The notes beneath the pieces were generated by a model. The model ran no database searches. It saw only the letters and a list, made by a program, of their open reading frames with translations, and was not told the origin of the DNA. From an uncultured Pelagibacteraceae bacterium (GTDB lineage Bacteria > Pseudomonadota > Alphaproteobacteria > Pelagibacterales > Pelagibacteraceae): a stretch of 50,079 nt of DNA. How positions within the stretch are numbered: position 1 is the first letter of the stretch; every line of letters begins with the position of its first letter. Positions 31,664-40,023 of the stretch are shown here, in pieces. Position numbers and translations under genes: made by a program. The stretch spans positions 1 to 50,079 of the forward strand of contig CABYVK010000009.1 of NCBI GenBank assembly GCA_902522385.1, read 5' to 3'.

Positions 31664-31683
31664 TTACCAACGGATTTACCAAC
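31664..31683 (+). repeat. Paired TTACCAAC motif, copy 4 (right end, element 2)
   Basis: Two direct octamers, spacer GGAT, period 12 rather than 11. It ends 143 bases before the tRNA core end at 31826, close to the 145 of copy 2. Confidence 0.78.
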
Positions 31684-31743
31684 GAATGCAAAGTTTGTGT
31701 CTAAAATTTTAGAAAAATACAATCTATCGTTTGTAAAGTTAAC

Positions 31744-31772
31744 TTGTATGAATTTTAAAATTGGTGTAATAC
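31744..31772 (+). promoter_or_regulatory. Promoter of the intact tRNA-Ile2, inside element 2 right end
   Basis: TTGTAT, 17 bases, TAATAC, with the -10 ending 14 bases before the mature tRNA. It is homologous to the sequence at 28902-28930 but not obviously to the DNA before the outer tRNA half. The working tRNA promoter therefore appears to be supplied by the inserted element. Confidence 0.65.
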
Positions 31773-31786
31773 CTAATTAATTTTAA

Positions 31787-31863
31787 GGGCCTGTAGCTCA
31801 GTTGGTTAGAGCAGTACACTCATAATGTATTGGTCCCAGGTTCGAGTCCTGGCGGGCCCACCA
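31787..31863 (+). tRNA. tRNA-Ile2 (anticodon CAT, lysidine type)
   Basis: A complete 77-base cloverleaf with CCA: acceptor GGGCCTG/CGGGCCC, D arm GCTC-AGTTGGTTA-GAGC, anticodon arm GTACA-CTCATAA-TGTAT, T arm CCAGG-TTCGAGT-CCTGG. CAT could mean elongator Met. However, the acceptor pairs C4-G69 and C5-G68 are those used by the lysidine synthetase TilS to pick tRNA-Ile2, so I favour isoleucine reading AUA. It is the anchor of the two upstream elements and is convergent with mlaC. Confidence 0.9.
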
Positions 31864-31887
31864 CTAATTTTAGATTAAATAAATTAG

Positions 31888-32475
31888 TTACTTGGAAAAT
31901 TCTTCTAGTGCCCTAAATAAGGCTTTTATATCATTATCATTTGAATTTAATATTGATGCAAATTCTTCTTTTTGAGTTCTTGCCAAACTAAGACCTTCAA
32001 TAATTAAGTCTCTAATTAAAGGATTATCAGGATCTTTTGTATAAACTCTCCAATCAATTTTTACCTCAGGCCTTTCAGATGTAGCAACTAATATGCTATT
32101 GACTATAGTGTAGTTTTTATTCAATACCTCTTTACCCTCAACCTCTATTTTTGGGTTTGTGTACTCTGATAATCTGCTAGAAAAACTCTTTAGAAAATAT
32201 GACTCAAAAAGATTTGAATATTTTAGTTTTTGTTCTTCGTTTAAGTTTTTTCTTATAGTCCCTAATGAATAATAACCAACACCTAAAATATCGACAGTAT
32301 CTTTGGCAATAGACCTTAGCTCGCTTATTTTTTGGTCTTTTGAAATATTTTTTGATAAAATTTGTGAGGCTCTATTGACCGTAGATTGAATGAATATATC
32401 TGGTTCTATTGAGGAAACACAAGTAAAGTTAAAATTAAATAATAGTAAAATTATAAAAATTTTTTTTATATTCAT
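31888..32475 (-). CDS. mlaC: MlaC-type phospholipid-binding ABC transport protein
   Basis: A periplasmic shuttle of 195 residues for phospholipid transport between the outer and inner membranes. It has an N-terminal signal peptide (IFIILLLFNFNF), then VNRASQILSKNI, a DILGVGYYSLGTIRKNL region, FKYSNLFESYFLKSFSSRL-like helices and VKIDWRVYTKDPDNPLIRDLIIEGLSLARTQ near the end, typical of the Ttg2/MlaC fold. It follows mlaA by 15 bases on the same strand. The MlaFED transporter genes are not in this window. Confidence 0.88.
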   Translation of the reverse strand: MNIKKIFIILLLFNFNFTCVSSIEPDIFIQSTVNRASQILSKNISKDQKISELRSIAKDTVDILGVGYYSLGTIRKNLNEEQKLKYSNLFESYFLKSFSSRLSEYTNPKIEVEGKEVLNKNYTIVNSILVATSERPEVKIDWRVYTKDPDNPLIRDLIIEGLSLARTQKEEFASILNSNDNDIKALFRALEEFSK

Positions 32476-32490
32476 AGGAAATGTTTAGAA

Positions 32491-33288
32491 CTATTTTTTA
32501 TCTATTTCTTCCCAGTCCGTTTCATCTTTATAAAGAACTTCTATATTACCTCTTTTATTGTTCTTAATTTTGTTTTCTCTATCTTGAGTATACAAACTTT
32601 TTACAGAGGCATAAAAGTCAATCGAATTTTTTTCTAAGTTATCGAAAGACTCGATATTATTTGCTCTAAAATCAACACCACTTAATGCTTTTGATATCAT
32701 GTAGATATCTTGACTAAGAAATTCGTTATTGCCATGTACAGATAGATTGTACCAAGGGTCTCCACCCATGACATTTACAAAAGATCCAGCAGTGTCTCTT
32801 AAATTGGATGGACCTAAAACTGGAAGAACCAGGTAACAACCCGGACCTACACCCCATGCACCTAGAGTTTGACCATAATCCTCCATTTCGTATTTAGGGA
32901 AACCCATTTTGTTAGCAACATCAATGATCCCTAAAAGACCAACAGTTGTATTTACAACTAATCTTCCAGTATTTATAACTGCCATTTTAATATCACCTTG
33001 CAAAACATTGTTAGGTATTGTTATTAGATTAGACAAATTTCTAACTGCGTTACTTGTTCCTTTTTGTATTGGATCTGGCAAACCTCTATAACCTTTTGCA
33101 ATTGGTTTAATAATAGCTTTATCAAGTCCTTGATTAAATGAAAATGTTGCTCTATTTAATTTCTCAAAACAATCTTTAATTTCTTTTGGTTCACTCTTAT
33201 TAAGATCAATTTCACCACTTGATCCTGCATAAGCATTTATTGTGATAAAAAAAATAGCAATTATTAAAGCTGTGAATTTTTTAAACAT
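32491..33288 (-). CDS. mlaA: MlaA/VacJ family protein
   Basis: A 265-residue outer-membrane partner that removes misplaced phospholipids. The signal peptide ends AYAGSSGE and the mature core has CFEKLNRATFSFNQGLDKAI, GYRGLPDPIQKG, NLITIPNNVLQGD, GLLGIIDVANKMG, EDYGQTLGAWGVGPGCYLVLPVLGPS and DTAGSFV, all family hallmarks. Unlike E. coli MlaA there is no lipobox cysteine at the cleavage point, so it is probably not a lipoprotein. The operon order mlaA-mlaC fits joint function. Confidence 0.92.
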   Translation of the reverse strand: MFKKFTALIIAIFFITINAYAGSSGEIDLNKSEPKEIKDCFEKLNRATFSFNQGLDKAIIKPIAKGYRGLPDPIQKGTSNAVRNLSNLITIPNNVLQGDIKMAVINTGRLVVNTTVGLLGIIDVANKMGFPKYEMEDYGQTLGAWGVGPGCYLVLPVLGPSNLRDTAGSFVNVMGGDPWYNLSVHGNNEFLSQDIYMISKALSGVDFRANNIESFDNLEKNSIDFYASVKSLYTQDRENKIKNNKRGNIEVLYKDETDWEEIDKK

Positions 33289-33393
33289 ACATAAATTATA
33301 TATTATTTAGTTATTTATTGTAAGATAGCATTTAAATTAAAATGATGTCTATAAAGTGTTAATAAATGGTCTAAATTTATCCCTAAAATACCT

Positions 33394-34119
33394 ATGAATA
33401 CAACTTTGAATTATTCACCTAATTTTGATCCACGAAAAAGAAAAAAAAATAAAATAAAATTTATAATATTTCATTATACAGGGATGAAAAAAGAGCTAGA
33501 TGCAATTAAAAAATTATCAGACTTTAAATCAAAAGTAAGTAGTCATTATTTTATAAAAAAAAATGGAGAAATTTTAACCTTAGTCCCAGAATTATATACA
33601 GCTTGGCATGCTGGAATTTCACAGTGGAATGAATACAAATCGTTAAATAAATATTCGATAGGAATAGAGATAAATAACCCAGGACATAATTATAATTATA
33701 TAAAATTTTCTAACAAACAAATTAATTCGGTATGTAAATTGAGTAAATATTTAATAAAAAAATATAAAATTAAATCAAATTTCATTTTAGGTCATTCAGA
33801 TATTGCCCCAGACAGAAAAATTGATCCAGGAGAAAAATTTCCGTGGAAATATTTATCCAAAAAAAAAATCGGATATTGGCATAATCTAAATAAAAATTAT
33901 CTTTTAAAAAAAAGAAAAATAGAGGTAGATACAAAAGCAAAAAAAAAATTTATTCAAAATTTGTATCAAATTGGTTATAAAAAAATAAAAAAAACATCTG
34001 AAAATAAATCAAAAAAATTGATCACAACTGCTTTTCAAAGAAGATTCAGACAAGAGTTGGTAAATGGCATTATCGATTTAGAATGCTTATTAATTAGCAA
34101 AAATTTATTAAAAAAGTAG
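33394..34119 (+). CDS. N-acetylmuramoyl-L-alanine amidase (Amidase_2, AmpD/AmiD type)
   Basis: A zinc amidase of 241 residues that cuts the lactyl-peptide bond of muropeptides. Zinc-ligand candidates are H27 in IIFHYTG and the histidine in ILGHSDIAPDRKIDPG, whose Asp-x-x-x-Lys-x-Asp-Pro-Gly is the family's active-site signature. SSHYFIKKNGEI and YTAWHAG lie between. A C-terminal peptidoglycan-binding-like helical region follows (FIQNLYQIGYKK, AFQRRFRQ). There is no clear signal peptide, so cytosolic recycling of muropeptides is likely. It is divergent from mlaA. Confidence 0.92.
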   Translation: MNTTLNYSPNFDPRKRKKNKIKFIIFHYTGMKKELDAIKKLSDFKSKVSSHYFIKKNGEILTLVPELYTAWHAGISQWNEYKSLNKYSIGIEINNPGHNYNYIKFSNKQINSVCKLSKYLIKKYKIKSNFILGHSDIAPDRKIDPGEKFPWKYLSKKKIGYWHNLNKNYLLKKRKIEVDTKAKKKFIQNLYQIGYKKIKKTSENKSKKLITTAFQRRFRQELVNGIIDLECLLISKNLLKK

Positions 34120-34165
34120 TATAAATTATCTTGAAAATTTTATTTTTACTTATAAGTTAATTTTT

Positions 34166-34521
34166 GCCAGATAAATGACTTATCGCTTTAAATTTTATTT
34201 AAAGAGGAAAGTCCGGGCTCTACAAGGACACAGTGCCAGGTAATACCTGGCAGGGGAAACCCTAGGGACAGTGCCACAGAAAATAAACCGCCATAACATG
34301 GCAAGGGTGAAAAGGTGTGGTAAGAGCACACCGGTTCTATTGGTAACAATGAACGCTGGAAAACCCCACTGGGAGCAAGACTAAGTAGAGATGACATTGT
34401 TGAATAACTAAAAGCCGTCCTTGGCTAGTCATCAGGGTTAGTTGCTTGAGCTTAAGAGTGATCTTAAGCCTAGACAAATGGTAAGTTTAAATGACAGAAC
34501 CCGGCTTATAGTTTATCTGGC
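34166..34521 (+). ncRNA. rnpB: RNase P RNA
   Basis: The catalytic RNA of RNase P, about 356 bases, which trims tRNA 5' ends. Ends are set by the P1 pairing GCCAGATAAA at 34166 with TTTATCTGGC at 34521. The conserved core is clear: AGAGGAAAGTCCGGGCTC near the 5' side, CAGGGGAAACCCTAGGGACAG after it, AAGGGTGAAA, and the 3' conserved block GACAGAACCCGGCTTATAG. This is bacterial type A. 34522-34654 downstream holds only A+T-rich sequence with no gene. Confidence 0.96.
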
Positions 34522-34654
34522 AGTTTATAATAAAAAAAAATATATTAATAAAAATTATTGATTTAGTTAAAAGTATTTTATCAATTATTTAAATTATTTT
34601 AATATTTAACAGACAATAATAATTATTTTTTTATTAAAATATGTTTTCGTGAGC

Positions 34655-36409
34655 TTAATTTATAAAAAATTTTTTAATTTTTTCTTCATTGCCTTTTTTG
34701 CAAAAAATAACATTATCTATTAAAACAAAATCTAATTCTGTAGTATCTAGCATGCTTAAACCAACGTGACAAAAATTTAAAATTGGTTCTCCCCCTGGGT
34801 TGAAAGAAGTATTCAATAATATTGGATAATTAGACAATTTTTTAAATTCATTAATTGTGTTCCACAAAAACTCATTTGAACCTCTTGTGACTGTCTGCAA
34901 TCTGGCGCTGCCATCGACATGAGTTACGGCAGGAATTTTTTGTTTAAATTCATCGCGGACGTTACAAATTACTGACATGTAGGGTATTTGACTGTTATTG
35001 GTAAAAAAATTTTTTGAGTCTTCTAAAGTAGAAACAGGAGCAAACGGTCTATACCATTCTCTTTTTTTAACTTTCTCATTTAATATTTCTCTCATTTTTA
35101 AATTTATAGGATTGCATAGTATCGATCTATTCCCAAGTGCACGAGGTCCAATTTCATATCTACCTCTTATTATACCTACGATAGCGTTATTAAAAATAGC
35201 TTTGGCTATTTTATAACTTACTTGAGACTCATCTATTTCATAATAAGAATATTGTTTTTTGAATTCACTGATGTTGTTTAAATCATAAGCATAGTCTCCC
35301 AGATATGGAGAAAAAAATTTTTTGTATCCTTTAAAATCTTTACTAGAATTTTTATAATAACTTAAAAGACTAGCTCCTATGGAAAGACCACAGTCAGTTG
35401 GATTTGGAATATAATGAATATTATTAAAAATTTTTTCTTGCTCTATTCTATAATTGGTAATTCCATTTAATGCACATCCCCCAACAATACAAAAATTTTT
35501 ACTGACTTCTTTCCAAGTTTCTACCATTTCCAAGACTTCTTGTGTCCAGGCATATTGAACGGTTTTTGCTAAATCTTGCGCTAATTCATCTCTATCACCA
35601 TTTAACTTTATTGGAAAATGTTTAATTCGTAAATTTTCTAAAATGGAATTAAAAAAATTTTTATTTTGAGAGTATTTTTTTAATTCTTTAATTCCAGAGA
35701 AACTTTTAGAATTTATAATGTGAAATTTTCCGTAATTATTTACCTGATTTGATTGGATTTTTGAATAAATTTTTTTATAATCAGTTATATAATTCCTAGC
35801 TTTATTTAACCATTCCTCTCTCAATTTTCCATAAGATGTTAACCCCATTAATTTTCCAGCAGTTGAACCTGCTACATCTGGTTTTAAACCTACAATATAT
35901 CCAAGATTATTATAGGACTGACCAAATTTGGTAGGATAATTTTTTTTATATTTTATTTTGTTATTTTTTGCTTGAAATAAAATGGTTTGTCCATCATTTC
36001 CAGCACCGTCAAAACTTAATATCAAAGACTCGTCAAATGGTGAAGTAAAATAAATTGAGGATGCATGGCATATATGGTGTGCATAATTTTCTATAGCTTT
36101 AAATTTAAAATCTAAATTATTTAAAATTATCTTTAGCTCTCTAAATTCACTTACCCTCCCTTGATTTTGGACAGCAATAAAATCATAACTATTTCCCCAT
36201 AAGTTTTTTAAATAAACTAATGTAGATATTAAATCTTCTATTTTCACAATTTGAAAACTTGAAATAATTTCTTTTTCACCAGAAAAAGCATGTAGCTTAT
36301 ATCTTTTTTGTCTATAAAATCTTTCAGCTTCATATACTTGAATTACTTCTCCATCTTGAATTAAGGAAAAGTTAGTATCATGACCAAGTGAAATACCTAA
36401 AATTTTCAT
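34655..36409 (-). CDS. Carbamoyltransferase, NodU/CmcH family
   Basis: A 584-residue enzyme that moves a carbamoyl group from carbamoyl phosphate to a sugar or other hydroxyl group. The N-terminal ASKHA domain starts MKILGISLGHDTNFSLIQDG, with the metal-binding HHICHASSIYF and SFDGAGNDGQTIL. The C-terminal Carbam_trans_C domain has GRYEIGPRALGNRSILCNP, KKREWYRPFAPV and LLNTSFNPGGEPI. It is alone between rnpB and the dcw cluster with no glycan or antibiotic genes nearby, so the acceptor is unknown. It may be an accessory gene. Confidence 0.93.
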   Translation of the reverse strand: MKILGISLGHDTNFSLIQDGEVIQVYEAERFYRQKRYKLHAFSGEKEIISSFQIVKIEDLISTLVYLKNLWGNSYDFIAVQNQGRVSEFRELKIILNNLDFKFKAIENYAHHICHASSIYFTSPFDESLILSFDGAGNDGQTILFQAKNNKIKYKKNYPTKFGQSYNNLGYIVGLKPDVAGSTAGKLMGLTSYGKLREEWLNKARNYITDYKKIYSKIQSNQVNNYGKFHIINSKSFSGIKELKKYSQNKNFFNSILENLRIKHFPIKLNGDRDELAQDLAKTVQYAWTQEVLEMVETWKEVSKNFCIVGGCALNGITNYRIEQEKIFNNIHYIPNPTDCGLSIGASLLSYYKNSSKDFKGYKKFFSPYLGDYAYDLNNISEFKKQYSYYEIDESQVSYKIAKAIFNNAIVGIIRGRYEIGPRALGNRSILCNPINLKMREILNEKVKKREWYRPFAPVSTLEDSKNFFTNNSQIPYMSVICNVRDEFKQKIPAVTHVDGSARLQTVTRGSNEFLWNTINEFKKLSNYPILLNTSFNPGGEPILNFCHVGLSMLDTTELDFVLIDNVIFCKKGNEEKIKKFFIN

Positions 36410-36670
36410 ATATTATTTATTATATATATTTTTAGTTCTGTCATTATTAACTTCATCAACATAAAAAATTACTTTTGAACGTGAATTAAAAGGTTTCTTG
36501 AGCTACTGGTTGTTGATATCTTATATTTAAATTCATAAAAAATACAATTTGATTCAAATTTTCCATTTTAGATAATTCATGAGTTAAACTGTTGATTTTT
36601 ATAATCACAGCTGGATAAATTACAAGTTTTTGCATCATAAAGTGCAATAAATTAAGGATCGAATCAATAT

Positions 36671-36713
36671 TTGACTATTATTTTAAATACCCATATATTC
36701 CCATGTATTCCCA
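36671..36713 (+). promoter_or_regulatory. dcw promoter overlapped by three MraZ-type boxes
   Basis: TTGACT (36671), 17 bases, TATATT (36694-36699) form a good sigma-70 promoter 43 bases before mraZ. Three CCCA/TGGG boxes at 36690, 36700 and 36710 repeat every 10 bases; on the minus strand they read TGGGA-N5-TGGGA-N5-TGGGT. This is the known MraZ operator form (TGGG repeats with 5-base spacers), and it covers the -10 region. Autorepression by MraZ is the natural reading. The rest of 36410-36741 is A+T-rich with no gene that I can support. Confidence 0.85.
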
Positions 36714-36741
36714 ATTATGGAATTAATAAATTTAAAAATAT

Positions 36742-37209
36742 ATGTTTATATCGACTTACGAGAACAAATTAGACAAAAAGGGGAGAGTTTCTGTGCCTGC
36801 TAGTTTCAGATCGTATTTGTCAAATTTAGGATACAATGGAATTATCTGTTATCCATCTTTTAATAATTCTTCAATTGAGGCATGTTCTCAAGACAGAATT
36901 GAAAAAATTTCTTCAGCAATTGACTCTTTAAATCCCTTTGAGGAAAAAAGAGATTACTTTGCAACATCAATATTGTCTGAAAGTACAAATTTACAATTTG
37001 ATAGTGAGGGTAGAATTTCACTTTCAACAAAATTACTAAAACATGCAAAAATAAAAAATAGCATGTTGTTTGTTGGTCAAGGTCAAACCTTTCAGATTTG
37101 GGAGCCAGCTACATTTGAAAAATTTAAGACATCAGCAAGAAAAAAAGCAAATTTAAATCGTGAAAGTCTTAAATGGGAAAAACATTTAAACAACAATGAG
37201 GGGAAATAA
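36742..37209 (+). CDS. mraZ: Transcription regulator MraZ
   Basis: A 155-residue protein with two SpoVT/AbrB-like swapped-hairpin domains. The first is [20 protein letters not shown]; the second is [20 protein letters not shown] with [13 protein letters not shown]. MraZ forms rings and binds TGGG repeats at the start of the dcw operon; three such repeats lie just upstream. It is the first gene of the cluster. The ftsZ start follows one base after its stop. Confidence 0.96.
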   Translation: MFISTYENKLDKKGRVSVPASFRSYLSNLGYNGIICYPSFNNSSIEACSQDRIEKISSAIDSLNPFEEKRDYFATSILSESTNLQFDSEGRISLSTKLLKHAKIKNSMLFVGQGQTFQIWEPATFEKFKTSARKKANLNRESLKWEKHLNNNEGK

Positions 37210-37210
37210 G

Positions 37211-38692
37211 ATGACAATTAACTTTAAAGCACCGGAAATAAAAGAGTTACAGCCACGACTATTAGTATTAGGAGTTGGTGGAGCAGGCGGAAACGCAATT
37301 AACGAAATGATTGAAAATAATCTACAAGGTGTAGAATTTATTGCAGTTAATACAGATGCGCAGGATTTAAAGTTGAGTAAGGCAAAAACAAGAATTCAAA
37401 TTGGTTTAAATTTAACAAAAGGTTTAGGAGCAGGTGCAAAACTTGATATTGGACAAGCTGCGGCTGATGAATCGTTAAATGAAATTGTAAATACACTTCA
37501 AGGTGCAAACATGGTTTTTATTGCGGCTGGTATGGGTGGTGGAACAGGCACTGGCGCTGCTCATGTCATCGCAAGAGCTGCCAAAGAATTAAACATATTA
37601 ACGGTAGGTGTTGTGACTCTTCCATTTTTATATGAAGGCCCCTCTAGAATGAGAAGAGCACAACAAGGTTTGGAAGAGTTGAGAAAGCATGTTGACACAA
37701 TAATTGTTATTCCAAATCAAAACTTATTCAAAATTGCAAATGAACAAACAACTTTCGAGGAATCTTTTAATCTTTCAAATAATGTTTTAATGCACGGTGT
37801 TCAGAGCATTACTGACTTAATGGTAAGACCTGGTTTAATTAATTTAGATTTTGCAGATGTTGAAACTGTTATGGCAGCAATGGGTAAAGCTATGATGGGA
37901 ACTGGAGAAGCTGAAGGAGAAGGTAGAGCTCTCAAAGCAGCGGAGATGGCAATTAGTAATCCGTTAATAGACGACTACACTTTAAAAGGCGCAAAAGGTT
38001 TATTAGTAAACATTACTGGAGGCAAAGATCTTAAACTTTTTGAAGTTGATGAGGCGGTAAATAAAGTAAGAGCAGAAGTAGATCCAGAAGCAGAGTTAAT
38101 TATTGGAGCGATTACAGACACAGAACTTGACGGAAAAATGAGAGTTTCAATTGTTGCGACTTCATTAGACGGACAGCAGCCAGAATCGAAATCTGTAGTA
38201 AATATGGTCCACAGAATTCAAAACCGTAATCCAGGTTATTCTGATTTTTCAAACATGGGATCATCTCAATCTTTCAATTTTTCAAATACAGCAACATCAA
38301 GCCCAATCACACATGGTGCTAATGCTTTAAAACTTGAAAATGAGATTATTCAAGAGCAAAAAAATGAAAGTTCTCATAATCAGATGATGAGTGAAGAATT
38401 TGTCCAAAAGACTAACCTGGAAAGTGAGAGCATAGTTCAGGATAGTTCAGTTAATGAAATGGAGAAATCTTTTACTCAAGAAGCTATGGAAACTACTCAT
38501 GAAGATCATCAAGATATTAACAACGAAGAAGAAATCTCTAATGATTTAAAAGAATTTGGAGTTGATTCAGATGCACCAGATTTATTTAGTTCAGAATCTG
38601 ATAATTCAAGCCCTGAAGATTTATTGACTCCAGATGAAGAGGAAGAAGATGATCTTGAGATACCAGCATTCTTAAGAAGACAAAAAAATTAA
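37211..38692 (+). CDS. ftsZ: Cell division protein FtsZ
   Basis: Tubulin-like GTPase that forms the division ring. Start set at 37211 (493 residues), with GAGGGG about 8 bases before; an in-frame ATG at 37196 lies inside mraZ. Motifs include GVGGAGGNA (21-29), tubulin signature GGGTGTG (109-115), and the T7 region [12 protein letters not shown] long acidic linker (about 330-478) ends in the conserved peptide [14 protein letters not shown], which contacts FtsA and other partners. The odd point is position: between mraZ and rsmH instead of after ftsA. Confidence 0.97.
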   Translation: MTINFKAPEIKELQPRLLVLGVGGAGGNAINEMIENNLQGVEFIAVNTDAQDLKLSKAKTRIQIGLNLTKGLGAGAKLDIGQAAADESLNEIVNTLQGANMVFIAAGMGGGTGTGAAHVIARAAKELNILTVGVVTLPFLYEGPSRMRRAQQGLEELRKHVDTIIVIPNQNLFKIANEQTTFEESFNLSNNVLMHGVQSITDLMVRPGLINLDFADVETVMAAMGKAMMGTGEAEGEGRALKAAEMAISNPLIDDYTLKGAKGLLVNITGGKDLKLFEVDEAVNKVRAEVDPEAELIIGAITDTELDGKMRVSIVATSLDGQQPESKSVVNMVHRIQNRNPGYSDFSNMGSSQSFNFSNTATSSPITHGANALKLENEIIQEQKNESSHNQMMSEEFVQKTNLESESIVQDSSVNEMEKSFTQEAMETTHEDHQDINNEEEISNDLKEFGVDSDAPDLFSSESDNSSPEDLLTPDEEEEDDLEIPAFLRRQKN

Positions 38693-38710
38693 TGGTCTTC
38701 CAAGAGATAA

Positions 38711-39721
38711 ATGGACGCCACCATAGTACCGAAAATGCAAAAGCATTATCCGGTACTGCTAAAAGAAATTATTAGCGTTATTTCCCCTCAACATGGTGGC
38801 ACATTTATCGATTGTACGTTTGGTCAAGGCGGTTATTCCAAAAAAATTTTAGATTTTAAAAATACAAAAGTAATAGCTATTGATAGAGACATAGAGAGTG
38901 AGGAAATTGCTAATCAATTAAAAGAAACCTTTGAAAATAGATTTATTTTTAAAAATATAAAATTTAGTCAATTAAGTAATTTAAAGTTAAAAAATGAAAA
39001 TATAAAAGGTGTAATTTTTGATCTTGGTTACTCTTATACTCAAATAAAAGATCCAAAAAAAGGATTATCTTTCGATGCTGCTGGTAAATTAAATATGCAG
39101 CTGGGATTAAACAGTTATTCAGCAGAAGATGTAATCAACAAACTCGATGAAAAAGAATTAGAAAAAATTTTTAAATTTTTTGGAGATGAAAAAGAGGCAA
39201 AATTTATTGCACGAAATATCATAAAAGAAAGATCTAAAAATAAAATTGATACCAAATCTTTAGTTGAAATTATTGATAAATCAAAAAAAAGGAAAAATTT
39301 TAAAGTCCATAATGCTACCAAGGTTTTTCAAGCTCTTAGAATATTTGTAAATAAAGAAATAAGTGAATTAATATTTGGACTCATCAATGCTGCGAAAGTT
39401 TTAAAAAAAGGTGGAATTTTAGGGGTAGTTACTTTTCATTCTTTAGAAGATAAAATTGTAAAATATTTTTTTAAAAGTCTTTCTGAAAATAAAAGCATTT
39501 CAAGATATAGGCCTGAAATAGAACAGGCAGATACACTATTTAACTTAATTAAAAAAAAACCAATAACACCCTCAGATGAGGAGGTGAATGAAAACCCACC
39601 ATCTAGATCTGCTAAATTTAGATATGCTATTAAAAAAACAGATTTTTACAATTTTGATACTGATATAGAGGAGCAATTTAGAAATTATATTGAAATTGAA
39701 AATTATGGAGACAAATTATGA
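38711..39721 (+). CDS. rsmH: 16S rRNA m4C1402 methyltransferase
   Basis: SAM-dependent RsmH (MraW), 336 residues, modifies C1402 in the ribosomal decoding centre. It has [13 protein letters not shown] at the N-terminus, SAM loop [41 protein letters not shown] and the C-terminal [11 protein letters not shown]. An in-frame ATG eight codons later (MQKHYPVLL) is an equally good start. It overlaps ftsL by 4 bases (ATGA). Confidence 0.96.
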   Translation: MDATIVPKMQKHYPVLLKEIISVISPQHGGTFIDCTFGQGGYSKKILDFKNTKVIAIDRDIESEEIANQLKETFENRFIFKNIKFSQLSNLKLKNENIKGVIFDLGYSYTQIKDPKKGLSFDAAGKLNMQLGLNSYSAEDVINKLDEKELEKIFKFFGDEKEAKFIARNIIKERSKNKIDTKSLVEIIDKSKKRKNFKVHNATKVFQALRIFVNKEISELIFGLINAAKVLKKGGILGVVTFHSLEDKIVKYFFKSLSENKSISRYRPEIEQADTLFNLIKKKPITPSDEEVNENPPSRSAKFRYAIKKTDFYNFDTDIEEQFRNYIEIENYGDKL

Positions 39722-40023
39722 AAAAATTTGTTCTAGCAGCTGTAATTTTTTTTTTAGTCTTATCAACTGCAATAATAAAAAATACGACCAAACAGATCGA
39801 AGATGAAATTTTTACAGTAAAAGAAAATATTAGAATTTTAAACTCTGAATTTGAAAATGTATCCTTGGAGCATGATTATTTAAGTTCTGCAGAAAGATTG
39901 CTTGAATATCAGTCTCAGTATTTTGAGGATGAGTTAATTCAAAAAAACATAAACGATATAAAAATCTACAATATTTCAGGTGATATAAATAAAATCCAAA
40001 ATTTCAAAATTATTAAAGAGTAA
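39718..40023 (+). CDS. ftsL: Cell division protein FtsL-like
   Basis: A 101-residue protein with one N-terminal membrane helix ([17 protein letters not shown]) and a periplasmic coiled coil ([20 protein letters not shown], then [14 protein letters not shown]). This is the FtsL layout; sequence conservation in this family is poor, so position between rsmH and ftsI is the strongest evidence. FtsL links FtsQ/FtsB with FtsW-FtsI. Overlaps: 4 bases with rsmH and one base (TAATG) with ftsI. Confidence 0.88.
   Translation: MKKFVLAAVIFFLVLSTAIIKNTTKQIEDEIFTVKENIRILNSEFENVSLEHDYLSSAERLLEYQSQYFEDELIQKNINDIKIYNISGDINKIQNFKIIKE

Larger units (their letters stand above)
27733..31826 (+). mobile_element. 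Tandem pair of tRNA-anchored, integrase-less genomic elements
   Basis: Three direct copies of the same 40-base tRNA 5' half, at 27733, 28946 and 31787, bound two units of 1213 bases (27773-28985) and 2841 bases (28986-31826). Only the last copy continues into a complete tRNA. Inside each end lies a paired TTACCAAC motif: 94 and 75 bases after the tRNA half at the left ends, and about 143-145 bases before the core end at the right ends. The units share ends but not cargo: a PrsW-family gene in the first, a restriction-modification set in the second. No recombinase gene is seen. I infer site-specific insertion by a tyrosine recombinase acting in trans at the anticodon loop. Confidence 0.8.

Noticed and set aside
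31787..31863. Reading the CAT tRNA as elongator tRNA-Met
   Set aside because: The C4-G69 and C5-G68 pairs favour the lysidine-type tRNA-Ile2, though the sequence alone cannot fully exclude Met.
27733..31863. CRISPR array or integron from the repeated units
   Set aside because: There are only three repeats, separated by 1.2 and 2.8 kb with genes; no attC-type folded sites and no integrase gene.
34188..34397. Open frame of 69 codons on the minus strand
   Set aside because: It lies entirely inside the RNase P RNA gene, whose conserved structure explains the sequence.
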